A stretch of DNA of 64,000 nucleotides from Streptomyces fradiae (GCF_041270065.1 NZ_CP065958.1:6200001-6264000), one strand, 5' to 3'. Shown: positions 53,217-62,346, counted from the first letter of the stretch. Numbers and translations: made by a program. The notes: generated by a model not told the origin, from the sequence alone.

Positions 53217-53303
53217 TGCGGCACCGTAGAGCGCCGTACTCGAAGCCTCCGGTACGTCCTCTGGAGGACCGCTCGACAGCTCGACAAGCAGGCCGGAGGG
53301 AAA

Positions 53304-54110
53304 CTACCGCGCCCGCTCCGCCGTCGCCGCCGCCCGCAGCGCGTGGTCCGGGTCCCCGGAGAGCACCGCCCGGTGCAGGTCCTGCAGCGCCGCCGACGGT
53401 TCGAGCCCCAGCTCGCGGACGAGCGAGCCGCGCAGCCGCTGGTAGGCCTCCAGGGCCCGCCAGCTGCCGCCGGTGCGGTGCAGGGCGCGCATCAGCTGGG
53501 CGCAGAAGCCCTCGTGGAGCGGGTGCCGGGCGGCGAGGACGCGCAGTTCGGGGACCACCTCGGCGTGCCGGCCGAGCCGCAGGTCCGACTCGATGCGGCG
53601 TTCCAGCGTGGTGGTGCGCTGCTCGTTGAGCCGCAGCACCTCCAGTTCGAGCACCGATCCGGCCGGTACGTCGACCAGGGCCGGGCCCTGCCACAGGCCG
53701 AGGGCCCGGCGCAGCAGGTCGGAGGCGGCACGGTGGTCGCCGACCTCGAAGGCGGTGGCGCCGGCCGCGGCGAGCCGGTCGAACTCGTGGGCGTCCACCC
53801 GGCCGGGTTCCACCTGGAGCAGATAGCCGCCGAACCGGGTGACCAGGATGTCCTTCGCGTCGCGCCGCGGGTCGCCGTCGAGCGCGGCGGTGAGCCGGCG
53901 GCGCAACTGGAGGATGTACGTCTGGAGCGTGGTGGAGGCGCTGCGCGGGATGCACTCGCCCCAGATCTCCTCCATCAGCGTCGGCACCGACACCACCCGG
54001 TCGGCGTGCAGGGCGAGCAGCGCGAGGAGCTGGCGGGGCTTGGCGGCGCTGGGTACGACCGACACACCGCGTTCCTGCGCGGCGAGCGCCCCCAGGATCT
54101 GGATGTCCAT
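53304..54110 (-). CDS. SARP-family transcriptional activator
   Basis: The 268-residue protein is a minimal SARP: an OmpR-type winged-helix DNA-binding domain (about 1-95; LLALLALHADRVVSVPTLMEEIWGE, TLQTYILQLRRRL). A bacterial transcriptional activation domain follows (EFDRLAAAG..GDHRAASDLLRRALGLWQGPALVDV; ALEAYQRLRGSLVRELGLEPSAALQDLHRAVL). SARPs bind heptamer repeats spaced 11 bp just upstream of -10 regions and switch on antibiotic clusters. Candidate boxes are seen upstream of the FAAL gene and of the gene at 63645. It is divergent from the precursor peptide/YcaO operon. ATG 54110 has GGGGAGAA upstream. Confidence 0.95.
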   Translation of the reverse strand: MDIQILGALAAQERGVSVVPSAAKPRQLLALLALHADRVVSVPTLMEEIWGECIPRSASTTLQTYILQLRRRLTAALDGDPRRDAKDILVTRFGGYLLQVEPGRVDAHEFDRLAAAGATAFEVGDHRAASDLLRRALGLWQGPALVDVPAGSVLELEVLRLNEQRTTTLERRIESDLRLGRHAEVVPELRVLAARHPLHEGFCAQLMRALHRTGGSWRALEAYQRLRGSLVRELGLEPSAALQDLHRAVLSGDPDHALRAAATAERAR

Positions 54111-54417
54111 GCTTTCTCCCCTTTGGGCCACGGCCGTCGGCGTCCCCGTGACGGCCCGTTCGGAGTCCGGCACTTGAGACTCGCACCTGCCCCGCTCGCG
54201 GCCCAGTGAGCGGAGCACGACCCCCGGCATGAAAATGTCATGTCGCGCCGATGAGCGCTGCACTGCCGGAGGTTCCTGTTCCGGAAGCAGACTTCTGGCC
54301 AGACGCCGAGTCCGGATCCGGTTCCTCGGCGCGGACGGTTCCGAGCGGGTGACGTGCTGCGTCTTCGCAACTGGCAGGTCCGCCCGCCCACTTCGGTCAT
54401 TCCTGGGGGCACACGTC
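54111..54417. other. Divergent control region between SARP gene and RiPP operon
   Basis: These 307 bases contain no convincing gene. Visible elements are CATGA-AAATG-TCATG (54228-54242), a small inverted repeat in an AT-richer patch, and several GGTTCC motifs (54271, 54320, 54337) whose spacing does not fit the 11-bp SARP rule. A promoter for the precursor peptide must lie here, but I cannot place it. The peptide has a GGGGG ribosome site at 54405-54409. Confidence 0.5.
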
Positions 54418-54597
54418 ATGAACATCACCGAGGACATCCTTCGTCTTCTTCCGTCGGACGCGCTCACCGCCGAGGCCGGGCCGGCCGGCGGTTCGGCGGC
54501 CGGCATTTCGGTCGAGAGCCTCACCCGTCCCGACACCGCGGGCGCGGCCTGGTGCTTCTGCATCGCCGCCACGTTCGACGCCCGGGTGGGTGCGTGA
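54418..54597 (+). CDS. RiPP precursor peptide candidate (azole/TOMM type)
   Basis: This 59-residue peptide has a leader-like N-terminus (MNITEDILRLLPSDALTAEA). A Gly/Ala stretch, the segment GISVESLTRPDT and a short C-terminal core-like region AGAAWCFCIAATFDARVGA follow. Cys46 and Cys48, with Thr52, are the residues that a YcaO enzyme could turn into thiazol(in)es and an oxazol(in)e. Leaders ending in a VxSLRDDTAL-like block are known from thiopeptide and LAP precursors. The next gene is a fused YcaO cyclodehydratase whose GTG overlaps this stop (GTGA), which is strong context support. The core is unusual in having few Ser/Thr/Cys. Confidence 0.75.
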   Translation: MNITEDILRLLPSDALTAEAGPAGGSAAGISVESLTRPDTAGAAWCFCIAATFDARVGA

Positions 54598-56915
54598 CCG
54601 AGGCGCAGAGCCCGGCCCGCGGCCCGTTCGTGGCGTTCAAGCGCCATGTGCGGGCCGTGTCGGTCCCGGGGGAGGCGGTGTTCGTGTGGTCCGACCAGGA
54701 CATGACGGCCGTGCGCGGGGCCGGTGCGGAGACTCTCCTCGGTCTGCTCGACGGCCGGCACACGCTGTCCGAGGTGCTCGCGGAGGCCGCGACGACGATG
54801 CCGGCCGACGTGGCGGGCGGGGTGATGCGGCAGCTGGCCGAGGCCAATCTGGTGGGCTACCGCCACGGCGGCCCGGGCCCGTCCGTCTCGGCCGAGCGCT
54901 CGGCGGCGGAGGCGTACTGGGACCGGGCCGGTCTCGACGGCGCGGCCGCCGACCGTGCGGTGCGCGGCCGGCTGGTGTCGGTGATCGGCGTCGGCGCGGT
55001 GGACGAGGCGGCCGCCCGGGCGGCCTGCCGGGCCTCCGGCCTCACCCCGGTCGGCGCGGACGCCGACGCCGACTTCGCCCTCGTGCTGTGCGAGGACTAT
55101 CTGATGCCCGGACTGCGGGAGACGGCCGAGCGCTTGCGGGCCGCCCGGCGCCCGTGGCTGCTCGCCAGCCCCTTCGCCGCCGAGCCCTGGACCGGCCCGG
55201 TCTTCGAACCGGACGGCGGTTCCGGCGACGGTTCCGGCGGCGGCTCCGACGGCAGAGGCTCCGACGGCGGCGCGAGCGGCGCCTCCGACGGCGCCTGCTG
55301 GAGCTGTCTCGCGCACCGGCTGCGCGAGCACCACCGCGGCGAGCTCTCCGTACGCCAGGCCCTCGGCCTCGACCGGCCGGGCATGCGGCCGGCCTCCTCG
55401 CTGCCCGCCGTACGGACCGTGGGGCTGCACAGCGCCGTCCTGGAGGCGGCCAAGTGGCTGGCAGGGCTGCGCACCGCCGAGCAGCGCGCGGTGTGCGTCC
55501 TGGACGGCCTCACCCTGCGCACCACCCACCACCCGGTACGGCGCCGCCCGCAGTGTCCGTCCTGCGGGGACCCCTCACTGGTCGCCGACCGGGCCCGGCG
55601 GCCGGTGGCCCCGGTGTCGCGGCCCAAGGCCGAGGGCTCCGGCAGCAACGACCGGGCGCTCTCCGCCGAGCAGCTCCTCGACCGGTACGGGCATCTCATC
55701 GGCCCCGTCACCGGCATCGTCCCGGAGATCCGGCCCATGGCCGGGCTGCCCGAGGGCCTGCACGCCTACGACTCCGGGCACAACCTGGCCCTGCGCGGCC
55801 ACTCCCCGGCGAGCCTGCGGAAGGTGCTGCGGGCGCGCAGCTCGGGCAAGGGCACGACGGCGGCCGAGGCCCGGGCCAGCGCGCTCGGCGAGGCGGTGGA
55901 ACGTTACTGCGGCACCCGGCAGGGCGACGAGGCCACGATCACCGACACGCTGGCCGGGCTCGGCGCGAGCGCCGTCCACCCCCACACGTACCAGCTCTTC
56001 CACGAACGGCAGTACGCCGACCGGGACCGCTGGAACGCCGCGCACACCCCCTTCCACCAGGTCTGCGCGCCCTTCGACCCGCACCGGCCCACCCAGTGGA
56101 CCCCGGTCTGGTCGCTCACCGCCGGCGTCCAGCGCTTCCTCCCCACCTCCACGTTGTACTTCGACTGCACCCCCGGCGGCGCGCCGGACGGGCAGTGGGC
56201 CGACTCCAACGGCAACGCGGCGGGCAGCAGCACCGAGGACGCCCTGGTGCAGGGCTTCCTCGAACTCGCCGAGCGGGACGCGGTGTCGCTGTGGTGGTAC
56301 AACCGGCTGCGCCGGCCGGGCATCGACCTCGACGCCTTCGACGAACCGTGGCTGGCCCGAATGCGCGCGGCGCTCGGCCGGGCGGGCCGGCAGGTCTGGG
56401 CCCTCGACCTCACCTCCGACCTCGGGATCCCGGTCATGGTGGCGGTCTCCCGGCGCGCGGGTGCCGGACTCCCCGGCCTGGTCTACGGGTTCGGGGCCCA
56501 CTTCGATCCCCGGCTCGCCCTGCGCCGGGCGCTCACCGAGATGGTCCAGACGCTGCCGCCCGCCGCCGCCGCGGCCGCCGCGCCACCGTCCCCGGAACGG
56601 CCGTATCTGCTGCCCGATCCGGGCCAGTCGGCCCGTACCCCGGCCGCCTGGCCGGCCCATGCCCGTACGCCCGATCTGCTCGACGACGTCGAGACGGTCC
56701 GCGCCCTCGTCGCCGCGCACGGCCTGGAGTGGCTCGTCCTCGACCAGACCCGGCCGGACGTCGGCATTCCGGTGGTGAAGACACTGGTACCGGGACTCCG
56801 TCACTTCTACGCGCGGTTCGCGCCGGGCCGGCTCTACGACGTGCCGGTTCGGCTCGGCGAACGGGTCCGTCCCACGCCCTACGAGGAGCTCAACTCCGAA
56901 CCGCTGGCCTTGTAG
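54594..56915 (+). CDS. Fused TOMM leader-binding/YcaO cyclodehydratase
   Basis: The first 350 of its 773 residues resemble the E1-like/ocin-ThiF partner that binds the leader peptide, with zinc-type cysteine pairs CWSC and CPSC. An inserted Gly/Ser/Asp-rich loop lies at about 55210-55290. The YcaO domain follows: SSGKGTTAAEARASALGEA with VERYCG (the ATP/Mg loop) and FLELAERDAVSLWWYNR. Family knowledge: it uses ATP to cyclise Cys/Ser/Thr side chains onto the backbone, giving azolines. It starts at GTG 54594 overlapping the precursor stop. No flavin azoline dehydrogenase is found next to it. Confidence 0.92.
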   Translation: MTEAQSPARGPFVAFKRHVRAVSVPGEAVFVWSDQDMTAVRGAGAETLLGLLDGRHTLSEVLAEAATTMPADVAGGVMRQLAEANLVGYRHGGPGPSVSAERSAAEAYWDRAGLDGAAADRAVRGRLVSVIGVGAVDEAAARAACRASGLTPVGADADADFALVLCEDYLMPGLRETAERLRAARRPWLLASPFAAEPWTGPVFEPDGGSGDGSGGGSDGRGSDGGASGASDGACWSCLAHRLREHHRGELSVRQALGLDRPGMRPASSLPAVRTVGLHSAVLEAAKWLAGLRTAEQRAVCVLDGLTLRTTHHPVRRRPQCPSCGDPSLVADRARRPVAPVSRPKAEGSGSNDRALSAEQLLDRYGHLIGPVTGIVPEIRPMAGLPEGLHAYDSGHNLALRGHSPASLRKVLRARSSGKGTTAAEARASALGEAVERYCGTRQGDEATITDTLAGLGASAVHPHTYQLFHERQYADRDRWNAAHTPFHQVCAPFDPHRPTQWTPVWSLTAGVQRFLPTSTLYFDCTPGGAPDGQWADSNGNAAGSSTEDALVQGFLELAERDAVSLWWYNRLRRPGIDLDAFDEPWLARMRAALGRAGRQVWALDLTSDLGIPVMVAVSRRAGAGLPGLVYGFGAHFDPRLALRRALTEMVQTLPPAAAAAAAPPSPERPYLLPDPGQSARTPAAWPAHARTPDLLDDVETVRALVAAHGLEWLVLDQTRPDVGIPVVKTLVPGLRHFYARFAPGRLYDVPVRLGERVRPTPYEELNSEPLAL

Positions 56916-57011
56916 TTCACGGGTGATGGTGGACTGGTCCCGGATCCGCCGGGTGTCGGATTATAGTTCGGTCCGCGCACACTCCCGACATCCATTGCGA
57001 GGAGTCGACAC

Positions 57012-58523
57012 ATGGCGGGCCGTTTCCGGGCCTCGGAACGCGACCTCATCCACATCGAGGAGCACAGGGAGGGGGCGTTACCGGGCACGGGGTCACGGAC
57101 CCCGCCCGCCATGGCCGCCAGGTCCGCCGCCGCGTCCGCCGCACCGGACGACGGCCGGGGCGGGCGGGGCGGCCGGGGCATCCTGGCGCCGCGGTTCGCC
57201 CGGGGCATCAGCACCGTGGTCTTCGCGGGGTACGGCGCCGTCACCCTGCTCAACGTGCAGAACGCGGTGTCGAGCCGGCTCGGGCAGGTGCTGTGCACCC
57301 TCGTCGTGGGCGCGCTGTACACCCTGCAGATCGCGCAGGCGTCGCCGGCCGCCCGCCGGTGGTCCGGCCGGCGCCGGGCGGCCATCCTCGTCACCCAGGC
57401 GGGCCTCACCTTCGGGCCCATGGTGTGGCTGGGCATCGCCTGGGGAAGCATGGCGGGACCGCTGGCCGGATCGATTCTCCTGATGCTTCCCGGCCGCTGG
57501 GCCTGGACCTGCTACGGCGTGGTCACCCTCGCCATCCTCGGCTGGTCGGTGGGCAGCGAGGGGATCTCGACCCTGGAGACGGGCTACTACGCCGTCTCCA
57601 CCGCGCTGACCGGGCTCGTCATCTACGGGTTCACCCGGCTCACCGACCTCGTGCGCGAAGTCCACGACGCCCGCGCCGAGATGGCCCGGATGGCGGTCAC
57701 CCAGGAACGGCTGCGGTTCGCCCGGGACCTGCACGACCTGCTCGGCTACAGCCTCTCCGCCATCACCCTCAAGTGCGAGCTGATCCACCGGCTCACCCCG
57801 GTCAACCCCGAGCGGGCCCGCGAGGAGGTCGCCTCGGTGCTCGGCGTCGCCCGGCAGGCGCTCGCCGACGTGCGGCTCGTGGCCAGCGGCTACCGCGACA
57901 TGTCGCTCTCGGCGGAGGCCGAGTCGGTGGCCGAGGTGATGGCGGCGGCCGACGTCGAGACCGAACTCGACATCGACTGCGGCCGGCTCCACCCGTTGGT
58001 GGACACCGTGCTCGCGACGGCCCTGCGCGAGGGCGTCACCAATATGCTCAGGCACAGCAAGGTGCAGTCGTGCACCGTCACGGTGCGGGTCGAAGGAGAG
58101 TCGGTGCGACTGGACCTGGTCAACGACGGCGTCGTCGCGCAGGACCGCCCCGACGCCCCGGACCGCGGCAGCGGTCTGGGCAACCTGCGCACCCGGCTCG
58201 CCGCGATCGGCGGCGAGATGCGGGCCGGGACCGAGGCCGGGAACCGCTTCCGCCTGACGGCCGTCGCCCCGCTGCGCCCGCCCAAGGGCGAGGACGCGGA
58301 ACCGAGGCTCCCGCGCGGCCGTCTGGAGGCGTGCCTGGCCGCCGCGGAGAGCGCGGACGCGCCGGTACCGGGTGATGCGGGCGGCAGCGGAGACACGGAT
58401 GGTGGTGGAGGTGCGGAGGGTGGTGGAGGAACGGATGGTGCTGGAGGTGCGGATGGTGCTGGAGAGGTGAGCGCACCCGGAACAGCGGGCAGACGCGGAG
58501 ACGCGGGCAGACGAGCAGTCTGA
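57012..58523 (+). CDS. NarL-type sensor histidine kinase
   Basis: After a Gly/Arg-rich N-terminus, this 503-residue protein has several membrane helices between about residues 65 and 210 (VVFAGYGAVTLLNV; VLCTLVVGALYTLQI; MVWLGIAWGSMAGPLAGSILL). A HisKA_3 dimerisation box FARDLHDLLGYSLS then carries the phospho-His, followed by a HATPase_c domain (REGVTNMLRHS; RGSGLGNLRTRL). It should phosphorylate the response regulator encoded 28 bases downstream. A 97-base gap after the YcaO gene holds a possible -10 (TATAGT at 56962). ATG 57012 has GAGGAG 8 bases before. The tail has an 18-bp tandem repeat. Confidence 0.93.
   Translation: MAGRFRASERDLIHIEEHREGALPGTGSRTPPAMAARSAAASAAPDDGRGGRGGRGILAPRFARGISTVVFAGYGAVTLLNVQNAVSSRLGQVLCTLVVGALYTLQIAQASPAARRWSGRRRAAILVTQAGLTFGPMVWLGIAWGSMAGPLAGSILLMLPGRWAWTCYGVVTLAILGWSVGSEGISTLETGYYAVSTALTGLVIYGFTRLTDLVREVHDARAEMARMAVTQERLRFARDLHDLLGYSLSAITLKCELIHRLTPVNPERAREEVASVLGVARQALADVRLVASGYRDMSLSAEAESVAEVMAAADVETELDIDCGRLHPLVDTVLATALREGVTNMLRHSKVQSCTVTVRVEGESVRLDLVNDGVVAQDRPDAPDRGSGLGNLRTRLAAIGGEMRAGTEAGNRFRLTAVAPLRPPKGEDAEPRLPRGRLEACLAAAESADAPVPGDAGGSGDTDGGGGAEGGGGTDGAGGADGAGEVSAPGTAGRRGDAGRRAV
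58397..58468 (+). repeat. Four tandem 18-bp repeats in the histidine kinase tail
   Basis: Four imperfect 18-base units of the form GGATGGTGCTGGAGGTGC follow each other without gap. They encode six-residue Gly-rich blocks (DGGGGA, EGGGGT, DGAGGA, DGAGEV) after the catalytic domain. In-frame copy-number change is likely between strains. Confidence 0.85.
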
Positions 58524-58551
58524 GCGCACACAGGACACATCGGGGGAGCAC

Positions 58552-59166
58552 ATGCTGACGATCAAGATCCTGCTCGCCGAGGACGTGCACATGGTCCGGG
58601 GCGCGCTGGTGGCGCTGCTGGAACTCGAGCCGGACCTCCAGGTCGTCGCGTCGGTCCCCCGGGGGGACCTCATCGTGACGTCCGCCCTGGAGGCCCGCCC
58701 GGACGTCGCCGTCATCGACATCGACCTGCCGGGGGTCGACGGGCTCACCGCGGCGGCGGAGCTGCACGACCGGCTGCCGGACTGCCGCACCCTCATCCTC
58801 ACGAGCCTCGGCAGACCCGGGACCCTGCGGCGGGCGATGGCGGCGCGGGTCTCCGGCTTCCTCCTGAAGGACTCCCCGCCCAACCGGCTCGCCCAGGCGG
58901 TGCGCTCGGTCGCCGCCGGGCAGCGGGTGATCGACCCCGAACTCGCCCTCAGCGCCTGGGAGGCGCCCGACAACCCGCTCTCCCCGCGCGAGACCCAGGT
59001 GCTGCGGCTCGCGGCGCGCGGCGCCGACGCCGCGGAGATCGCCGACCACCTCTTCCTCACCCAGGGCACCGTACGCAACTACCTCACCGCCATCGTCGAC
59101 AAGCTCAACGCGCGTAACCGCATCGACGCCATCCGCATCGCGGAGGAGGCGGGCTGGATCCCGTAA
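58552..59166 (+). CDS. NarL/FixJ-type response regulator
   Basis: The 204-residue protein has a receiver domain with acidic ED near residues 10-11, phospho-acceptor Asp56 in VIDIDLPGVDG, and Lys in GFLLKDSP. A LuxR-type HTH follows (SPRETQVLRLAARGADAAEIADHL, QGTVRNYLTAIVDKLNARNR). It is 28 bases downstream of the histidine kinase in the same direction, and GGGGGAG precedes the ATG. This two-component pair probably controls the natural-product locus together with the SARP. Confidence 0.96.
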   Translation: MLTIKILLAEDVHMVRGALVALLELEPDLQVVASVPRGDLIVTSALEARPDVAVIDIDLPGVDGLTAAAELHDRLPDCRTLILTSLGRPGTLRRAMAARVSGFLLKDSPPNRLAQAVRSVAAGQRVIDPELALSAWEAPDNPLSPRETQVLRLAARGADAAEIADHLFLTQGTVRNYLTAIVDKLNARNRIDAIRIAEEAGWIP

Positions 59167-59211
59167 CCGCCCCTTCCGGACCGACCGGCCCGCCGGACCG
59201 CGCGGCGGAGT

Positions 59212-60444
59212 TCAGCGCTCCGCCAGCGGCCCCGCGTCCAGCTTCGACAGCACGCCCGCCAGATGCACCGCGTCGCTCTCCGGGCCGCGACACGCCGTCA
59301 GACAGACCGGCCCCCGCGCCCCCGCCATCCGGCGCAGGAACGGAGTGAGCACCGCCCGGGGCCCGATCTCCACCACATGGCTGGGGGCCTCCCGGGCGAG
59401 CATCCGGCGGGCCGCGTCGGCGAACCGCACCGGCGTGGTGAGCTGTGCCGTCCAGTACGCCGTCGTCAGCGGCTCGTCGTACTCGCGGCCGTACACCGTG
59501 GAGTAGTACGGCAGTTCCGGCCGCCCGCCCGGCACATGCCGGGCCGCGGCCTCGAAGCGCGGCGCCATCGGCTCCATCAGCGGCGACTGGAAGGCGTGCC
59601 GCACCTGCAGGAAGGTGCTGGCGATGCCGATCTCCGCCAGCCGCTCGCGGACCCGCTCCAGGCCCTCCACCGGACCCGAGAGCACCGTGGCGCGCGCCGC
59701 GTTGACCGCACCGATCGTCACCTGCGGTTCGCCCGCCGCCGCGTCGGCCGCCTCGAAGGGGCTGGCGCAGGTCGCCATCATCCCGCCGCCGGACGGCAGA
59801 TACTGCATGAAGGCGCCGCGGGCGCACACCAGGCGCGTGGCGTCGTCGAGCGACAGCGCCCCGGCCACCACCGCCGCCACGAGCTCACCGGTGCCGTGGC
59901 CGAGCACGGCCACCGGACGCACGCCCTCCTCCATCAGCGTCATCGCCAGCGCATAGCCGACCGCGAAGAGCGCCGGCTGGGTCAGCGCCGTCTGGTGCAC
60001 CCGGTCGTCCCCGCCGAGGACCAGCTCGGCGACCGAGCGGCCCAGATACGGGGCGATGGCCTCGTCCGCCGCGCCGAGATGGCGCCGGTACGCGGTGAGT
60101 TCGCGGTGCATCCCGGAGGTCATCCCGGGATGCTGGGCGCCCTGCCCGGTGAACACGAACGCCGCCCGCACCAGACCCGAGTTCCGCCGCATCCCGTACC
60201 GCATCGCCAGATGGCGGGCGAGATCGCGCACGGTCGGATGGGCCCACAGGTCCGCGAAGTCGAACAGCGGGCCGAACTGCTCCTCGATGTCCCCGCACAG
60301 GCTGAGCACGGACACCGAGTCGATCCCCCAGGCGGACAGGTCCTCGTCGTCGCCGACCTCCCGCCCCGCGTACCGCGCCACCCGCCCGGCGAGCCAGCTC
60401 GCGAACTCCCGCTCGTCGGGCCCGCCCGGTGCCTTGCCGCTCAT
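59212..60444 (-). CDS. Acyl carrier protein fused to acyltransferase-like domain lacking the catalytic dyad
   Basis: Residues 1-80 of 410 are an ACP with the phosphopantetheine Ser43 in WGIDSVSVLS. The rest follows the malonyl/acyl-CoA:ACP transacylase fold (FVFTGQGAQHPGM; RGAFMQ; VVEIGPRAVLTPFLRRM). However, the nucleophile motif GHSxG reads GHGTG (Gly184 for Ser), and the catalytic His motif HAFHS reads HAFQS (Gln286 for His). Normal acyl transfer by this domain is thus unlikely; it may be a docking or gatekeeping domain for the ACP. It follows the FAAL gene by 58 bases on the same strand, so FAAL probably loads its ACP with a fatty acyl group. Confidence 0.88.
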   Translation of the reverse strand: MSGKAPGGPDEREFASWLAGRVARYAGREVGDDEDLSAWGIDSVSVLSLCGDIEEQFGPLFDFADLWAHPTVRDLARHLAMRYGMRRNSGLVRAAFVFTGQGAQHPGMTSGMHRELTAYRRHLGAADEAIAPYLGRSVAELVLGGDDRVHQTALTQPALFAVGYALAMTLMEEGVRPVAVLGHGTGELVAAVVAGALSLDDATRLVCARGAFMQYLPSGGGMMATCASPFEAADAAAGEPQVTIGAVNAARATVLSGPVEGLERVRERLAEIGIASTFLQVRHAFQSPLMEPMAPRFEAAARHVPGGRPELPYYSTVYGREYDEPLTTAYWTAQLTTPVRFADAARRMLAREAPSHVVEIGPRAVLTPFLRRMAGARGPVCLTACRGPESDAVHLAGVLSKLDAGPLAER

Positions 60445-60502
60445 GCCTTCCCCCTCTGTCGTCCCTCCCCGCCGGCGGAAGTACCGACCGGGTCGCCCGC
60501 CG

Positions 60503-62242
60503 CTAGCGGCGCGGGCCCGCCGCTCCGACCAGGTCGTCGGCCAGGTACTGGTGCAGCGGCCGCAGACCGCCGCTCAGGAACAGCCGGCGCATCGCCACCC
60601 GTTCGACCTTTCCGCTGCTGGTGCGGCGGACGGTGCCGGGGCGCACCAGGAGCACGCCCGCCACCGCCACCTGGAACTCCTCGCTGAGACAGCGCCGTAC
60701 GTCCGTCACCAGCTCCTCCAGGTCGAGCGCGTACCGCTGGTGGGTGCGCAACTCCTGGACCACGACCACCCGTTCACGCTCGCCCGGGACGGAGAAGGCC
60801 GATCCCGTGCCGAACAGCGAGCTCACCCGCTGGACCGTGCGCTCCACGTCCTGCGGATAGAGATTGCGGCCCGCGACCATGATCACGTCCTTCAGCCGGC
60901 CGGTGACATAGAGCCGCCCGTCGTCCACCGTGCCGAGGTCACCGGTGCGCAGCAGCCCGCCCGTGCCGTCGGCCGTCACCGCCCCGAAGCGCTCGGCGCT
61001 CGCCTTGCGGTCGCGCCAGTACGCCCCGGAGACGCCCGGACCGCTCACCCATATCTCGCCGATCCGCCCGTCGGGCAGCACCCGGCGGCTCTCCGGGTCC
61101 ACGATCAGGACCTGCCCGGCCGCCTCCGCCACCCGGCCGACGGACACCAGGGAGGTCCGGGCGCGCCGCCCGGGCTGGGCCTCGCGCACCTCGCCCTGCT
61201 CCAGGGCCTCCGTGTCGACCGTGCGCTCGCCGTCCGCGGCCGGGCCGCCGGAGACCAGCAGGGTGGCCTCGGCGAGGCCGTACGCCGCGTGCAGGGTGTC
61301 CGGGCGCAGACCGGCGGCGGCGAACCGCTCGGTGAACGCCCGCCGGGTCTCGGCGCGCACCGGCTCGCCGCCGGAGACCGCGATCCGCCAGCCCGACAGG
61401 TCGAGCCCGGCGAGCTCCTCGTCCGAGACCCGCCGGACGCACAGGTCGTACGCGAAGTCGGGGGCGCCGCTCACCTCGATCCCGTACCGTCCGATCGCCT
61501 CCAGCCAGCGGGCCGGCCGTTTGACGAACGCCTCGGGGGAGAGCGTGACGGAGGTGCCGCCGAGCCAGAGCGGATGGAGCAACTGCCCGACCAGGCCCAT
61601 GTCGTGATGGAACGGCAGCCAGCCGCCGATCCGGGCGTCCGGGCCCGCGCCGAGCAGCCGGGCGAGGGCCTCCTGGTTGGCGAGCAGATTGCGGTGGGTG
61701 ACCACCACGCCGTTCGGACTGCCGGTGGACCCGGACGAGAACTGCAGATACGCCACGGTGTCCGGATCCGCCTCGGGCAGCCGCTCGGTGCCCGTCCCGC
61801 CGACCGCGTCGGCCGCGAGACAGGGCACCGAGCCGTGCCCGTGCCGGGCGAGCAGCCGGGACACGTCCGGCGCGAGCGAGGCGCAGGTGAGCGCGGCCCG
61901 CGGATGGGTCTGCCGGACGATCCCGGCCACCCGCTCCTCGTGGTGGCTGCGCCCGTCGTAGGGCGGCACCGGCACGGCGACCGCCCCGGCGTACAGGCAC
62001 GCCAGGAACGACACCGCGAACTGGGCCCGGGACTCGTGGAGCAGCAGCACCGGCTCGCCGGTGGCCCCGTCGGCGAGCAGCCGGCCGGCGAGCCGGCGGG
62101 CCCGGGCGTCGAGCGCGCGGTACGTGAGCGAGGCGGGGCGACCGCGTTCGTCGCTGTCCGGCAGCAGGAGCAGCGCGGTGCGCTCCGGCGCCCGCCCGAC
62201 TCTGTCGGTCATCAGTTCGGTGAAGGTGCGATGTGCGCTCAA
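60503..62242 (-). CDS. Fatty acyl-AMP ligase (FAAL)
   Basis: The 579-residue adenylate-forming enzyme has LQFSSGSTGSPNGVVVTHRN (A3), WLPFHHDMGLVGQ (a FAAL hallmark), AYGLAEATLLVSG, LRTGDLG and TSSGKVERVAMRR near the end. FAALs activate fatty acids as acyl-AMP and pass them to an ACP rather than to CoA. The ACP-AT protein downstream is the obvious acceptor. The start is TTG 62242 with AGGGGG five bases upstream; a later ATG would cut the conserved N-terminus. A SARP-type box and a TACGGT -10 lie 72-104 bases upstream. Confidence 0.93.
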   Translation of the reverse strand: MSAHRTFTELMTDRVGRAPERTALLLLPDSDERGRPASLTYRALDARARRLAGRLLADGATGEPVLLLHESRAQFAVSFLACLYAGAVAVPVPPYDGRSHHEERVAGIVRQTHPRAALTCASLAPDVSRLLARHGHGSVPCLAADAVGGTGTERLPEADPDTVAYLQFSSGSTGSPNGVVVTHRNLLANQEALARLLGAGPDARIGGWLPFHHDMGLVGQLLHPLWLGGTSVTLSPEAFVKRPARWLEAIGRYGIEVSGAPDFAYDLCVRRVSDEELAGLDLSGWRIAVSGGEPVRAETRRAFTERFAAAGLRPDTLHAAYGLAEATLLVSGGPAADGERTVDTEALEQGEVREAQPGRRARTSLVSVGRVAEAAGQVLIVDPESRRVLPDGRIGEIWVSGPGVSGAYWRDRKASAERFGAVTADGTGGLLRTGDLGTVDDGRLYVTGRLKDVIMVAGRNLYPQDVERTVQRVSSLFGTGSAFSVPGERERVVVVQELRTHQRYALDLEELVTDVRRCLSEEFQVAVAGVLLVRPGTVRRTSSGKVERVAMRRLFLSGGLRPLHQYLADDLVGAAGPRR

Positions 62243-62313
62243 CTCGGCCCCCTGCGTGTCGTACGGGCGCTGACGCCCCCGGCGGTCGGCGCCCGTCTCT
62301 CACCCGCCACCCG

Positions 62314-62346
62314 ACCGTAGGCACGGCGGCTGGACGGGCACTCGAC
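62314..62346 (-). promoter_or_regulatory. SARP box and -10 upstream of the FAAL gene
   Basis: On the minus strand, GTCGAGTgcccGTCCAGC (62346-62329) gives two heptamers with 11-base spacing and 5/7 identity. Nine bases later comes TACGGT (62319-62314), a -10-like hexamer. This is the usual geometry of SARP-activated promoters, where the repeats take the place of a -35. The SARP encoded at 53304-54110 is the likely activator. Confidence 0.5.

Noticed and set aside
54228..54342. GGTTCC repeats and CATGA/TCATG inverted repeat as SARP sites for the precursor operon
   Set aside because: Spacings (49 and 17 bases) do not fit the 11-bp SARP rule, and the inverted repeat is only five bases per arm.
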